From Pontibacter beigongshangensis (GTDB lineage Bacteria > Bacteroidota > Bacteroidia > Cytophagales > Hymenobacteraceae): a stretch of DNA of 64,000 nucleotides. The position numbers and the translations under genes were made by a program. Numbering within the stretch: position 1 is the first letter of the stretch; the number at the start of each line of letters is the position of its first letter. A model generated the notes under the pieces. That model worked only from the letters and a program-made list of their open reading frames with translations, was not told where the DNA came from and searched no databases. Positions 1 to 8,939 of this stretch are shown here, one piece after another. Where the stretch lies: contig NZ_VFSD01000003.1 in assembly GCF_014332515.1 (NCBI RefSeq), forward strand, positions 1 through 64,000. The letters run 5' to 3'.

Positions 1-333
1 GTTCATCAATAAAATGGTCTCTAACGCAAGAGCTATAATATCAAACCAAGTTGCTCTCCCCCTTGGAGTCTACAAAATGAATCCAATCTTAAGCTGGTTA
101 GAACTTATCGGAAGACTGATGATGTAAATGTTAGCATCTTCCGAGACTATGATTTAGAAGTACATGACCTGCCAATAGGAACAGAACGACTTGAATGGAA
201 TATAGAGAAGCTCATTGAAATTGAAAAGAAGTTTGATGAAACCAACAGGAAGTTTAAAGCGGATATTCTTAGGAAGTGTAGAGAAATAAGTGCCACCTAT
301 GCTTCTAATAACTCAAAAGAATCAGAAGAATAA
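1..333 (+). pseudogene. 3' part of an unrecognised gene with an apparent frameshift
   Basis: One frame is open from 25 to the TAA at 331-333 and reads as plausible protein: acidic and lysine-rich, with stretches such as LPIGTERLEWN and EIEKKFDETNRKFKADILRK that suggest a helical C-terminus. It has no usable start codon. The preceding sequence reads convincingly in another frame from the window edge (AIISNQVALPLGVYKMN) and stops at 123-125. The simplest reading is one gene entering from the left with a frameshift near 75-110, so a pseudogene or a sequencing error. The composition is more AT-rich than the genes to the right. The family is not recognised. Confidence 0.45.
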
Positions 334-664
334 GGATAGCCCAACAATCTGCCTAGATTAGGCTATAGCCACGTCTTTCCTAGACTATGAAAAAGTAATG
401 TTAGGCCCGCTGCCCTGAATTTGAAGCACCAATTAATTGGTATTTCAAATAGGTCAGAGATCTAAACTTAAGCCAGCAATCGGAAGAAATTATCTTTGAG
501 AGTTAGGACGTTTTCTAGTGCAATGATATTTTTCTTCTAAAAAACGCCTAAGTCGCTCCAAAAGACTAACACTTGTGAGGGAATTTGTAAATTGGGGGGG
601 AATGGAGAAAAGTGTAATAGCTTAAAACTATCATAAACAACTAAAACCCTTAAAACATCATTCT
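334..664. other. Intergenic gap, AT-rich, nothing recognised
   Basis: These 331 bases separate the broken left-edge gene from the GH28 gene. No ORF with plausible composition, no copy of the dispersed repeat and no clear TAnnTTTG promoter box was found. A G-run (ggggggg) lies near 594-600. Confidence 0.5.
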
Positions 665-2023
665 ATGATTTTCCACAAGTACAGGCTCGCATGGCTGCTG
701 ATGATTTCCCTGACGCTGCACCTTTCTGCTTTTGCACAGGAAAAATTCCCGGATGGGACACCTATACCAGACTGGTTCCGGCAAAACAAACCGACCGATA
801 TAACTAAATTAGGCAAGCAGTACCGCATTACAGACTATAACCTGTCAAACGACAGCACCGTTATCCAGACACAGCTCCTGCAGGCTGTAATAGATAAGGC
901 CCATGATAACGGCGGCGGCGTGGTGATAATCCCCAAAGGCACGTTCCTGAGCGGTTCGCTCTTTTTCAAGAAGGGCACGCACCTGCACCTGGAGGAGGGC
1001 GGCAAGCTGAAAGGCAGCGACGACATCAGCAATTTTCCGCTGGTGATGACACGGATGGAGGGCCAGACACTGAAATATTTTGCCGCTTTGGTAAATGCCG
1101 ACGGCCTGGACGGATTTACCATCTCGGGCAAAGGGACGATAGACGGTAACGGACTGCGCTACTGGAAATCTTTCTGGCTAAGGCGTCAGTTTAACCCCGG
1201 CACCACCAACATGGATGAAATGCGGCCGAGGCTGGTTTACATCTCCAACAGCAAAAACGTGCAGCTGTCGGGTGTGAGACTAATAAACTCGCCATTCTGG
1301 ACGACTCACCTTTACAAATGTGAGAACGTAAAGCTTCTTGACCTCTACATCTACTCTCCCAAAGAGCCGGTAAAGGCCCCGAGTTCTGATGCCGTGGATA
1401 TAGACGTCTGCAGAAACGTTCTAATCAAAAACTGCTACATGTCGGTAAATGATGACGCGGTGGCGCTGAAAGGAGGCAAAGGCCCGCGTGCCGATAAGGA
1501 CCCCAACAACGGAGGCAACCATAACATCATCATCGAAGACTGCACCTACGGATACTGCCACGGTGCTTTAACTTTCGGCAGCGAGTCTGTCCATAACCGC
1601 AACATCATCTTACGCCGGATCAAGATAGAGCACGCAGAGCGTCTGCTTTGGCTCAAGATGCGTCCTGATACGCCACAGAACTACGAATACGTGCTGGTGG
1701 AAGACATACAGGGGAGTGGCGTCGGCAACTTCATCTTCATACGGCCCTGGACACAGTTCTTCGACCTAAAAGGAGAAGAGGTCTCAGGAACATCGGTTGC
1801 CCGCCATATAACCATGCGCAATATAAAACTGGATTGCGAAAACTTTTTTAATGTGGGCGTGGCAGATAAGAACAGCGATGCGCCTGGTTACAAAGCCAAA
1901 CTCTCGGACTTCAGATTTGAGAACATTAATGTAACAGCCAGGAATTTTATTGAAATCGACACCTCTATCATTGAGAATTTCAAACTGAAGAATGTGACCG
2001 TTAACAAGAAGAAGCTTTTCTAG
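665..2023 (+). CDS. Exported glycoside hydrolase family 28 protein (polygalacturonase-like)
   Basis: This 452-aa protein has a signal peptide (about residues 1-25, ending SAFAQ) and a right-handed beta-helix of the GH28 pectinase type. Visible motifs are GTIDGNG, SPFWTTHLYKCENV, SSDAVDID (equivalent of NTDG), SVNDDAVALKGG (equivalent of the catalytic DD) and CHGALTFGSES (equivalent of GHGxSxGS). The expected role is hydrolysis of polygalacturonan or rhamnogalacturonan linkages in the periplasm or outside the cell. The exact substrate cannot be read from sequence. No T9SS sorting domain is present, so the mature protein is probably periplasmic. The gene converges on the minus-strand gene at 2189-3349, with a palindromic repeat/terminator between. 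Confidence 0.85.
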   Translation: MIFHKYRLAWLLMISLTLHLSAFAQEKFPDGTPIPDWFRQNKPTDITKLGKQYRITDYNLSNDSTVIQTQLLQAVIDKAHDNGGGVVIIPKGTFLSGSLFFKKGTHLHLEEGGKLKGSDDISNFPLVMTRMEGQTLKYFAALVNADGLDGFTISGKGTIDGNGLRYWKSFWLRRQFNPGTTNMDEMRPRLVYISNSKNVQLSGVRLINSPFWTTHLYKCENVKLLDLYIYSPKEPVKAPSSDAVDIDVCRNVLIKNCYMSVNDDAVALKGGKGPRADKDPNNGGNHNIIIEDCTYGYCHGALTFGSESVHNRNIILRRIKIEHAERLLWLKMRPDTPQNYEYVLVEDIQGSGVGNFIFIRPWTQFFDLKGEEVSGTSVARHITMRNIKLDCENFFNVGVADKNSDAPGYKAKLSDFRFENINVTARNFIEIDTSIIENFKLKNVTVNKKKLF

Positions 2024-2061
2024 CATACAGCAAGCCTGGGCATATCCCGGCACGTCGGCAC

Positions 2062-2124
2062 AATCAAAAAGCCCCTCCGGAGCAACAGCAGCTCTGGAGG
2101 GGCTTTTTGATTAGAATAATTTAG
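2062..2124. repeat. Dispersed palindromic repeat, full copy; likely bidirectional terminator
   Basis: Arms 2062-2082 and 2092-2112 are 21 bp with one mismatch (A2-T-C-A5-G-CCCCTCC core), with a 9-nt loop. A-runs and T-runs flank the GC core on both strands. The right arm continues into the family end AGAATAATT. It sits between two convergent gene ends (2023 and 2189), so it probably terminates both. It belongs to the dispersed family listed throughout this annotation. Confidence 0.8.
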
Positions 2125-2188
2125 ATTAGGTAATACGGGCCACAGGTGCAGCAGGGGAGGCGCTTGGGAGGCCAGCCTTCCTGCCGCC

Positions 2189-3349
2189 TTAGTTGCTGTC
2201 TCTGCGGCGAATCTTTATTCTGATCGCGTTCTCGATAGGCTTTTCAGACACCAGCGTGATGTAGCCTCCACCACCGGCGCCACTCAACTTCCAGCCCAGC
2301 GCTATGTCTTTGTAGAGGGCGATCTGGTTCAGGATGGTTTCGTCTACCATGTTCGGGAACATGTGGACCTGGGCTTCGAAAGATTTCCGGAAGTTTTCGC
2401 CAAAGGCGCTGGCATCTTTTCGCTTAATTGCTTCCCAGCAGTTCTCAGCGGCATCGGCCAGGGCTTTGGCGCCGGCCTGACTGATGTTGGTGTTGTCTAC
2501 CACGGCGTAGTCTGAAGTTCTGGGGCCCAGGGTTACCAGGTACAGGTGCGACTCAAGCCAGTCCAGAATATCCTCGTCGTGGATCGACTCGATGGAGTCG
2601 GGCCAGTAGTTGTTGTTGTAGTAGAGGCGGTTCAGGCCCGGCAGCACAATGCCCAGCGCATCCTGCGATCCGGCTACTTCTTTGGTGCCCGGCGGGTTTT
2701 CGTAGGTGAACAGGATTTTGGCCAGCTTCTCGTTATCTCCGGCAGGAATGGCGGTGCGCCACAGCTCTATGGCTTTGTGGCGCGTGCTGGAGGCCATGCC
2801 ACTCCGGTTGTTAAATTCGAGGGTGGGCTCGATGGAGATCGTCAGTACCGGGCCCGGGTGGTAAGCCGACACGGAAGGCTGATCGAGCCAGCCACCTGCT
2901 ACGTCTATCCTAAAAGGAATAATACATTCGGTGCGGAGGCTGGTGGTGCTTCGGGCCGGCAGGTTCTCGTGCGGAATGCGCTGCAATACCTTGTACTCGA
3001 TATTCCGCTGCCGGCAGATCTCGGCCTTGGCAGGGGTGGCGCCATCTTCGTTCACGATAAAGATATGGGGTTGGATCTCTTCCAGCTCTTTCATAAAGTC
3101 TATGATGCCATAGCCCTTATTTACGTGGCAGTGGGTGGTGCAGCCCAGTGCCTCGATCATGTAGCGCCTCTCATCCTGCGAGTTTACGGGGTACCGGCCT
3201 TTAAGCTGGTGCACGTTCTCATCGTTGCCAATACATACATGCAGGTCGCCAAACCTGGCAGCTTCTTTCAGAAAGGCTACGTGTCCGCTATGGAGCAGAT
3301 CGAAGCACCCGGTCACCATAACTTTTTTCTTTGTTTCCATTAAAACCAT
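2189..3349 (-). CDS. Nucleotidyltransferase / GHMP-kinase fusion protein
   Basis: This 386-aa two-domain cytoplasmic protein has an N-terminal cytidylyltransferase-like domain (about 5-140). It shows the nucleotide-binding GCFDLLHSGH motif and a late RSTTSL motif resembling the RTxGISTT signature. The C-terminal part (about 145-380) resembles GHMP kinases of the heptose/fucose group, with PFRIDVAGGWLDQP near the start, a degenerate glycine-rich loop (GTKEVAGSQDALGI) and a clear third motif SGAGGGGY. The likely role is phosphorylation and nucleotide activation of a sugar, or a related two-step reaction. The substrate is unknown. Met1 and Met4 (METKKKV) are both possible starts. No operon partner is adjacent. 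Confidence 0.7.
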   Translation of the reverse strand: MVLMETKKKVMVTGCFDLLHSGHVAFLKEAARFGDLHVCIGNDENVHQLKGRYPVNSQDERRYMIEALGCTTHCHVNKGYGIIDFMKELEEIQPHIFIVNEDGATPAKAEICRQRNIEYKVLQRIPHENLPARSTTSLRTECIIPFRIDVAGGWLDQPSVSAYHPGPVLTISIEPTLEFNNRSGMASSTRHKAIELWRTAIPAGDNEKLAKILFTYENPPGTKEVAGSQDALGIVLPGLNRLYYNNNYWPDSIESIHDEDILDWLESHLYLVTLGPRTSDYAVVDNTNISQAGAKALADAAENCWEAIKRKDASAFGENFRKSFEAQVHMFPNMVDETILNQIALYKDIALGWKLSGAGGGGYITLVSEKPIENAIRIKIRRRDSN

Positions 3350-3411
3350 CTTTTAAGCGAGGAGCAAAAGCAAACCAACAGGTCGTTCTGCCCCCTTATT
3401 AATTTAGTTAT

Positions 3412-3470
3412 GAATTATTCTAATCAAAAAGGCCCTCAGGCCATGGCTGCAGCTCCTGCTGCTGCTGTGT
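3412..3470 (+). repeat. Dispersed repeat, half copy
   Basis: It begins GAATTATTCTAATCAAAAAG followed by GCCCTCAGG, then a CTGCTGCTGCT tract. It creates a spurious ORF (NYSNQKGP...) that should not be called as a gene. It lies between two minus-strand genes. Confidence 0.75.
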
Positions 3471-3520
3471 GCTTTACGCAAGACCTTCGCTTTTGTGCCG
3501 GTCAAAGCCAGGCGCGGACT

Positions 3521-3569
3521 AAAAAAATTATCTGCCTTACACCCTCCTGGAAAGCTGTAAGACAGATAA
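3521..3569 (-). terminator. Rho-independent terminator of the gene ending at 3601
   Basis: Arms 3528-3541 and 3556-3569 pair over 14 positions with one G-U. On the minus strand the hairpin is followed by seven U (3521-3527). It lies 32 nt past the stop of the minus-strand gene. Confidence 0.85.
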
Positions 3570-3600
3570 CATGGCCACATGAAGGCACCAGTAAAAGATA

Positions 3601-5193
3601 TTAATTGTCGCCGCTGAAGTCCTTAAAGGTTTTGGAGATGTTCTCATTCGTTGGCTTTTGCTTGTTTTGCCAGCTGGCATCCAGCTCCAGCGCCACGAGC
3701 CCCTTCAGGTTCATGACAGCCACAAAATCGTCAACATCTTTTATAAACTCATTGCGGAGCCGGGCCGATTTAAGCGCATATTTGCGGGCGAAGATGTCGC
3801 CTTTGGTTTGCAGCTCGTTTCGCTTCTCCATTATATAGTTCAGGCGCTCCACCAGGTCTTTGGTGTTGCGGCCAAATACCTCGGTGGCCTCCAGCGTGCC
3901 GATCGTCATGACCATGGTGCCGCCTACGGTCGTTATTTTTTTAGAGGTGGCCGGCTCGTCTACTACTACAGGGGCTACACCCGTCATGGCTCCCAGCGAG
4001 GCGTTGGTAAGCGAGCGGCCTTTCTTGCCTTTTCTGGCGCGGTTATACTTTTTCTTCAGGTCTGTCTCCGCTTCCTTGAGCTGTTCCATCAGGTCCCAGG
4101 CGCGCACCAGCGAGGAGCGGTACTCGTTGTAGAGCTTCATGTCGCGTTCCGTCTCATTTATGGTGTTGATAATAGAGAAGGTGATCTTCCGCTCATCGCC
4201 CTTGTTCGATTTGTCAACCACAAAAAAGGTGATGCTGAAGGTGAGGGTGTCGAGGGGGTCTTTCACGAAGTCGTAACCGGGCTTCCAGATGAACTCATAC
4301 TGCGAGGGCGTGTTTTTTACCAGGGCAGTGGCCGGCACATTCGGGTTTTCGGAGATAAAGCTGAAGGAGGCAATGTCGCTCTCGCCGTTCTCATCGGTTA
4401 TCTGAAACTTGAGGTTGATGGTGGCATCTTCGTTGTACACGAATTTGCTCTGCGACGGAAACATCTGGATGCTCGGCGGAATGTCCTGCTGCGTCACTTC
4501 AATCTGGAACTGCCCCTTGGTACGCGCCTTCGCGGGCTGATCCTCTACATAAAACTCGAGGGTGATGGGTTTGTTCTGAAGCTGCCTGAACTGTGTGGTG
4601 GAGGGTTTCCAGGTAAATTCGCCCTGTTCAGAGAGTTTGGCACCCTGGGGCATGGCGTTGGAGATAGGAATGAACACAAAGGGGTCATTGTCCTCATCCT
4701 TTACGGCAGACAAATCGATGCGGTAGGTGTTGGTGGTGTTAAAGCGCACATAGAAAGGCTTCAGCTCCCCCACTACCGGCGGGCGGTTCACATGCTCCAC
4801 TATGAAATCAATCACCTGGCTGGCTCTTTCGTCTTTTTCGTTGGTAACCTCAAACTGCAGCTGCACCGTGCGGTTCTTGTTCAGGCGGTCCACAATGTCG
4901 TAGCTCGGCGTCCAGGAGAAGCGGCCCAGCGAGTCGAACACGATGCCGGGTATGCGCCCCTGGTTAAGCGAATACATGTAAGTTTTGCCGGTGCCTCCCA
5001 CCGCTTTCACCTCAAATTCCAGTTTCTGGCCCTCTTTCAGCACATTCCAGTTGGGCATATCCGGGAAAACCAGCCGCAGGGGTGAGCTTTTGCTCTTGTT
5101 TCTGGCGCTCTCAACTCCCGGCACAGGCTCCTGGGCATGAGAGGTGGCGACAAGCAGGAGAACAGCGGAAAAAAGTAAAATGCACTTTTTCAT
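3601..5193 (-). CDS. Exported Ig-like/cadherin-like repeat protein of unknown function
   Basis: About 530 aa from the start chosen here. The reading frame is open to 5253, but the Met at 5193 opens a clean signal peptide (MKKCILLFSAVLLLVATSHAQ). A TAACTTTA box at 5223-5230 (minus) would start transcription just upstream, so the longer start is unlikely. Three or more beta-sandwich repeats follow, each with a W-T/K-P-S-like end (RFSWTPSYD, EFTWKPSTTQF, EFIWKPGYDF) typical of putative Ig (He_PIG) domains. The last 180 residues are charged and helical, with a basic stretch (KKKYNRARKGKKGR). It is probably periplasmic or surface-exposed. No enzymatic motif is seen. Confidence 0.7.
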   Translation of the reverse strand: MKKCILLFSAVLLLVATSHAQEPVPGVESARNKSKSSPLRLVFPDMPNWNVLKEGQKLEFEVKAVGGTGKTYMYSLNQGRIPGIVFDSLGRFSWTPSYDIVDRLNKNRTVQLQFEVTNEKDERASQVIDFIVEHVNRPPVVGELKPFYVRFNTTNTYRIDLSAVKDEDNDPFVFIPISNAMPQGAKLSEQGEFTWKPSTTQFRQLQNKPITLEFYVEDQPAKARTKGQFQIEVTQQDIPPSIQMFPSQSKFVYNEDATINLKFQITDENGESDIASFSFISENPNVPATALVKNTPSQYEFIWKPGYDFVKDPLDTLTFSITFFVVDKSNKGDERKITFSIINTINETERDMKLYNEYRSSLVRAWDLMEQLKEAETDLKKKYNRARKGKKGRSLTNASLGAMTGVAPVVVDEPATSKKITTVGGTMVMTIGTLEATEVFGRNTKDLVERLNYIMEKRNELQTKGDIFARKYALKSARLRNEFIKDVDDFVAVMNLKGLVALELDASWQNKQKPTNENISKTFKDFSGDN

Positions 5194-6176
5194 ATATAGA
5201 ATCTGACGTAATATTCGGTGGTTAAAGTTAGTAAGATCATCCTTAATTTTCATGTATTGCCAGGTAAATTGCCTGCCTCATACCGGTAGCAGCTATGGCA
5301 GTAACAAAAGTCTCCACAGCCATACCTCCCTTTTGCCTGCACAGACCAGGCCTGCTAGAACAAAACAAAGACCTGTGTATTGAGAGAGTGAAATGCAGAA
5401 AGGCAACATGTACGGCACGTTAGGCTTCAAAAACAAGTTAGTTGTTATTTGGATGAATATGTTTTTAAAAAATTTGTTTTGTGCTATTGGCCTGTAACAA
5501 CGATGCCTTTCGCCTGCCAATCTGCCTGATCAGAATTCTTCGGCCGTAACCATGCCTCAAAAAAACCTGCTTTATAAACACAAAAATCTGATTTGTAAGG
5601 TGTTATGGTTAATTGAGATGCCAGGTGATGCCTGGCCACAGGCTTTCTGATTAGCATTCTGGCCATCATCCTTCGGCAAAAATAATAAATAGTCCGCAAA
5701 TAAAAGGCCATACTTAAATGTTGCAACGCTTTAATTAAGCAAAAGGTACGCTTTTAGCCCGGAAAACGTTTTGTTTGCCTTTCTTCAGCAGGTATTATCT
5801 GCTGAAGGGGGAGGGCGGGTTCCAAAAAGTACGCCGAACGGTAGATAACGACAGTGCTAGAAGGCGTTATTCCGTTTTTGCCGTAGCTGGCCCCTTTTGT
5901 GTTCAGTTTTGCTGCCACTTCACACGCTATTTCGGGTGATGTCTGTCTCAAACCTGCCGCAGTACGGGAACACTTTAGAATTATTGTATATTTGCAGGAA
6001 AGCGGCAAGGTAACGATGATCCTGTCGTGCGATGTGCCGGTTGTCTGCTGGCGGCAGGTGAAGGAGGGGCTACAGCAAGGAGCTTTTAATGGCCTGGTAA
6101 TTTGTTTTGGACTATAGGAAAGCATCAGGTAATTTAAGGTTATTTTTCCTGCAGGCGTTCTAATAAATAATTTTAA
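5194..6176. other. Long divergent intergenic region
   Basis: About 980 bases between divergent genes. A small hairpin (8-bp arms, 5784-5806, core TTCAGCAG) and the promoter of the mreB-like gene near 5987 are visible. Short ORFs on both strands here have unconvincing composition. No repeat-family copy was found. Confidence 0.5.
5987..5994 (+). promoter_or_regulatory. Bacteroidota -7 box of the mreB-like gene
   Basis: TATATTTG matches TAnnTTTG exactly. It is about 180 nt upstream of the start at 6177, implying a leader of roughly 175 nt. No strong TTG -33 box at the usual distance was seen. Confidence 0.45.
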
Positions 6177-7199
6177 ATGGGGTTTTTAGGATTTTCAGAA
6201 CATGATATTGCCATAGACTTAGGAACGGCCAATATCTTGATTATACACAATAATAAAGTAGTACTGGATGAACCTGCCATTATAGCCATAGACCGAAGAA
6301 CTAGTAAGGTGGTGGCAGTGGGGCAAAAGGCGATGCAGATGGAGGGGAAGACGCATGACAACATCCGTACCATACGCCCCTTAACGGCGGGAGTTATCGC
6401 CGATTTTAATGCAGCCGAGCAAATGATCAGAGGAATGATTAAAATGGCGGCTTTGCGGAAAGGCTGGTTCCCTACTTCTCTGCGGATGGTGGTCTGCATC
6501 CCGGCAGGCATCACCGAAGTCGAAAAGCGCGCCATCCGTGATTCGGCTCAGACGGCAGGGGCCAAAGAAGTGTACATGATCTACGAGCCGATGGCAGCTG
6601 CCATGGGTATTGGTATAAACGTAGAGGAGCCGGTCGGGAATATGATCGTTGATATCGGGGGGGGCACTACAGAGATTGCCGTTATTGCCATGAGCGGCAT
6701 TGTGTGCGAGCAGTCTATTCATATTGCCGGGCAGACCTTCGACTCAGAAATTGAGTATTACATACGCCAGCAGCACAACCTGCTGATAGGCGTTCGCACC
6801 GCCGAACGTATTAAAATAGTGATGGGCGCAGCGCACACGCAGCTCAAAGATCCACCGGCCGATTTTGCCGTTTTGGGCCGTGACCTGATGACCGGCATCC
6901 CGAAAGAAATAAAGGTAACCTATATGGAGATTGCCGAGTGCCTGGATAAGTCTGTGGCAAAGATCGAGGATGCCGTCATGAATGCCCTGGAGATTACACC
7001 GCCAGAGCTGTCGGGTGACATTTATGGGAACGGGATTTACCTGACCGGCGGCGGCGCCCTGCTCCGTGGGCTGGATACCCGACTGGCCATGCGCACCGGA
7101 CTGCCGGTTCATATAGCAGACGATCCGTTGCGAACCGTTGCAAGGGGCACTGCCCTGGCCCTGAAAGGCATGGGCCGGTATTCGTTCCTGATGCGGTAA
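6177..7199 (+). CDS. mreB: MreB-family actin-like cell shape protein
   Basis: This 340-aa protein is a full-length bacterial actin homologue. It shows the phosphate-1 loop (DLGTAN, residues 14-19), IYEPMAAAMGIG, the phosphate-2 loop (DIGGGTTEIAV) and the adenosine loop (LTGGGALLRGLD). It polymerises with ATP under the inner membrane and guides the cell-wall elongation machinery. No mreC, mreD, pbp2 or rodA neighbour is present. It is therefore a solitary copy and may be a second MreB/Mbl-type paralogue rather than the core mre-operon member, which cannot be decided from this window. A hairpin with a T-tract at 7318-7345 probably terminates it. Confidence 0.9.
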   Translation: MGFLGFSEHDIAIDLGTANILIIHNNKVVLDEPAIIAIDRRTSKVVAVGQKAMQMEGKTHDNIRTIRPLTAGVIADFNAAEQMIRGMIKMAALRKGWFPTSLRMVVCIPAGITEVEKRAIRDSAQTAGAKEVYMIYEPMAAAMGIGINVEEPVGNMIVDIGGGTTEIAVIAMSGIVCEQSIHIAGQTFDSEIEYYIRQQHNLLIGVRTAERIKIVMGAAHTQLKDPPADFAVLGRDLMTGIPKEIKVTYMEIAECLDKSVAKIEDAVMNALEITPPELSGDIYGNGIYLTGGGALLRGLDTRLAMRTGLPVHIADDPLRTVARGTALALKGMGRYSFLMR

Positions 7200-7236
7200 G
7201 CCTTTAGCCAAGTAAAGAGTAGTTCTCTTTTAGAGA

Positions 7237-7267
7237 AATTATTCCAATGAAAATGCCCCTCCGGAGG
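7237..7267 (+). repeat. Dispersed repeat, half copy
   Basis: AATTATTCCAATGAAAATG followed by CCCCTCCGGAGG, with one substitution from the family end (TTCC for TTCT). It is placed just after the mreB-like gene. Confidence 0.8.
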
Positions 7268-7317
7268 CTCTCCTGCTCTGAAAGGACCCAGGACACAAGA
7301 CTTTTTTCTTCCTTACT

Positions 7318-7472
7318 GGGCGTAGTTTCTGACTACGCCCTTTTTATATTGGTTAGTCTCCGACTAACCTCGCTGCTTCAGGCAGCGAAAGGTATGTTAG
7401 CTGGCAGACATGCGGGAGCATTAGCAATGCGTGCATGTTGCTTCTGCGAAGCAAAGGTAGTCGGAGACTACC
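7318..7472. repeat. Tandem hairpin array; first hairpin acts as mreB terminator
   Basis: Five short perfect hairpins lie in 155 bp: 7318-7340 (9-bp arms, GGGCGTAGT, then TTTTTATATT), 7351-7369 (GGTTAGT arms), 7370-7388 (TCGCTGC arms), 7438-7454 (TTGCTTC arms) and 7456-7472 (GGTAGTC arms). A looser nested hairpin around GCATTAGCAATGC sits in the middle (about 7400-7437). All loops are 3-5 nt. The 7351 and 7456 hairpins share the GTC/GAC theme in opposite order. The first hairpin with its T-tract is a good terminator for 6177-7199. Confidence 0.75.
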
Positions 7473-7518
7473 TGACATAGAAAGGGCATACTCAGAAAAA
7501 CGCACAGAGAGGATTTAT

Positions 7519-7575
7519 CTCCAAATCTTCAAATTTCCAAATCTTCAAATCGACTAAACAGCACATTAAAGAAAC
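7519..7575. repeat. AT-rich dispersed repeat, second family
   Basis: Runs of CCAAATCTTCAAAT-type sequence, followed by a CACATTAA end. It is the reverse complement of the TTAATGTG...TTTGAAG pattern seen at 16711, 33843 and 40812. Confidence 0.55.
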
Positions 7576-7621
7576 CAGATCTGCTCCAGGCGCAGGCTTA
7601 ACGCATCACTCTGAATTAGTT

Positions 7622-8410
7622 TCAAAAGTCTTGCTGGGCGAAAAAGCTCCAGGCTTCGTCATCGCCGTTAAACGTGTTCCAGTCTACCCAGCCTTCCACG
7701 CCATCCAGGCGGGTGTCGTGGGAGTGTTGCCAGAAAATCCAGCGGTCTGGCTCTAGCAGGGGCTCTTTGCGGAAGGTGCAGATCCAGATAAGGCTGCTGT
7801 CGAAGTGGTCGGCTATGTAACTTTTGTAGGAGCTCTCGTTGGTGTAGATGACCACGGCCCGGCCTGTTCGCTCCTCTACTACATTTATAAATTCCCGGAT
7901 CTCCTCTGTGATCTGGGCTGGCGTTTTGCTGTGATACTTGTTCCCCCAGTCCTCCACATCAATCACAGGCGGCAGGTCGCCTGGTTCAAGCCTGGTGTGT
8001 TTCAGAAAATTCTCCGCCTGCACCTTCCCCGGCTTATTGAACCTGAAAAAGTGGTAGGCACCGGTTTTCAGACCGCTGGCCTTGGCGCCTCTATAGTTTT
8101 CTTTATACCTGGGGTCGAGGTAGCTTTCGCCTTCTGTTGATTTAATATAGGCAAAGTGCACCTGCTGCTGCCGCACCTTTTCCCAATCTATGTTGCCGGT
8201 ATGTTTTGATACGTCGATGCCCGTAATCGGGTATTTGCCTTTGTTGATGTTGTACCAGGTGGGGTTCAGCTTTTTATAAATCGCAGAGGCACCCATGGCC
8301 AGGGCTGCCATTGTCAAAATAACAAAATAGGGCCAGCGAGCAGCTTTCTTCCTGTTCTTTTTCCTGGGTGCTTGAACCTTTTGTAAGCGTTTTGTCTGTC
8401 CGGGCCGCAT
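7622..8410 (-). CDS. Membrane-anchored GH25 lysozyme
   Basis: This 262-aa protein has a basic N-terminus (1-25), one membrane segment (about 27-46, WPYFVILTMAALAMGASAIY), then a complete GH25 catalytic domain. Markers are GIDVSKHTGNIDW (Asp66), FAYIKSTEG, GAYHFFRF, the PPVIDVEDW catalytic strand, YTNESSY and a C-terminal WQHS/VDWNTFNG. It should hydrolyse the MurNAc-GlcNAc bond of peptidoglycan, facing the periplasm from the inner membrane. It converges on the mreB-like gene, a possible functional link to wall growth, although orientation argues against co-transcription. Confidence 0.9.
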   Translation of the reverse strand: MRPGQTKRLQKVQAPRKKNRKKAARWPYFVILTMAALAMGASAIYKKLNPTWYNINKGKYPITGIDVSKHTGNIDWEKVRQQQVHFAYIKSTEGESYLDPRYKENYRGAKASGLKTGAYHFFRFNKPGKVQAENFLKHTRLEPGDLPPVIDVEDWGNKYHSKTPAQITEEIREFINVVEERTGRAVVIYTNESSYKSYIADHFDSSLIWICTFRKEPLLEPDRWIFWQHSHDTRLDGVEGWVDWNTFNGDDEAWSFFAQQDF

Positions 8411-8824
8411 ATTCTATCAGGCAGGTCAACCTGCTCCTGCAGTATAAAGTAAGCGCAAAAACTGCTTTGGTGCAAGTGCCGGTTTTAATTCTGGTCAGTC
8501 AGCCTAAGGCCGGAGATAGAGCAGGAGAGTGGTTAAGGCATGGTACTGTGGAGCATAGCGGCAGGAGTGCCTGTTATCGGCCTGGTGCTTTGCCAAATTC
8601 AACCTTGGAAATTATGGTGGTGCGAGCGTCTCCCCTTTACCTGGTCCCACTTCTACCGCAAGCAAGAGGAAGCTCACCCTCCCTGGTAGATGCCCTGACA
8701 GAACCTTAGTTTGCAGAACAAAAACCTTTTTGCCTCTGATGAAGTGCGCTGTCGGGGGAGGGCGCGCAGGGCCGTATTGCGCCATAATCAGAGGAAAGTG
8801 GTACTCGTAGGGCAGCAGGAAAAG

Positions 8825-8855
8825 CCTCTGGAGGGGCATTTTGATTGGAATAATT
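8825..8855 (-). repeat. Dispersed repeat, half copy
   Basis: CCTCTGGAGGGGCATTTTG followed by ATTGGAATAATT, the family core in reverse orientation. Confidence 0.8.
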
Positions 8856-8905
8856 TCGCGTGGCTCCAATCAGTCTGTCAGAACGTACTTTGTGCTTCAG
8901 AAATA

Positions 8906-8939
8906 AAAAAAAGAGAAAGGTAAAACCTCCCTCTTTTTT
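8906..8939 (-). terminator. Terminator of the susC-susD unit
   Basis: AAAAAAGAG (8906-8914) and CTCTTTTTT (8931-8939) form a perfect 9-bp hairpin with a 16-nt loop. The minus-strand transcript ends in a U-run. It lies about 130 nt beyond the susD stop. Confidence 0.65.

Noticed and set aside
3658..5085. A 475-codon plus-strand ORF antisense to the Ig-repeat gene
   Set aside because: It is a shadow of the minus-strand gene. Its product is rich in His/Gly/Val without domain pattern, while the minus strand has a signal peptide, Ig repeats and a terminator.
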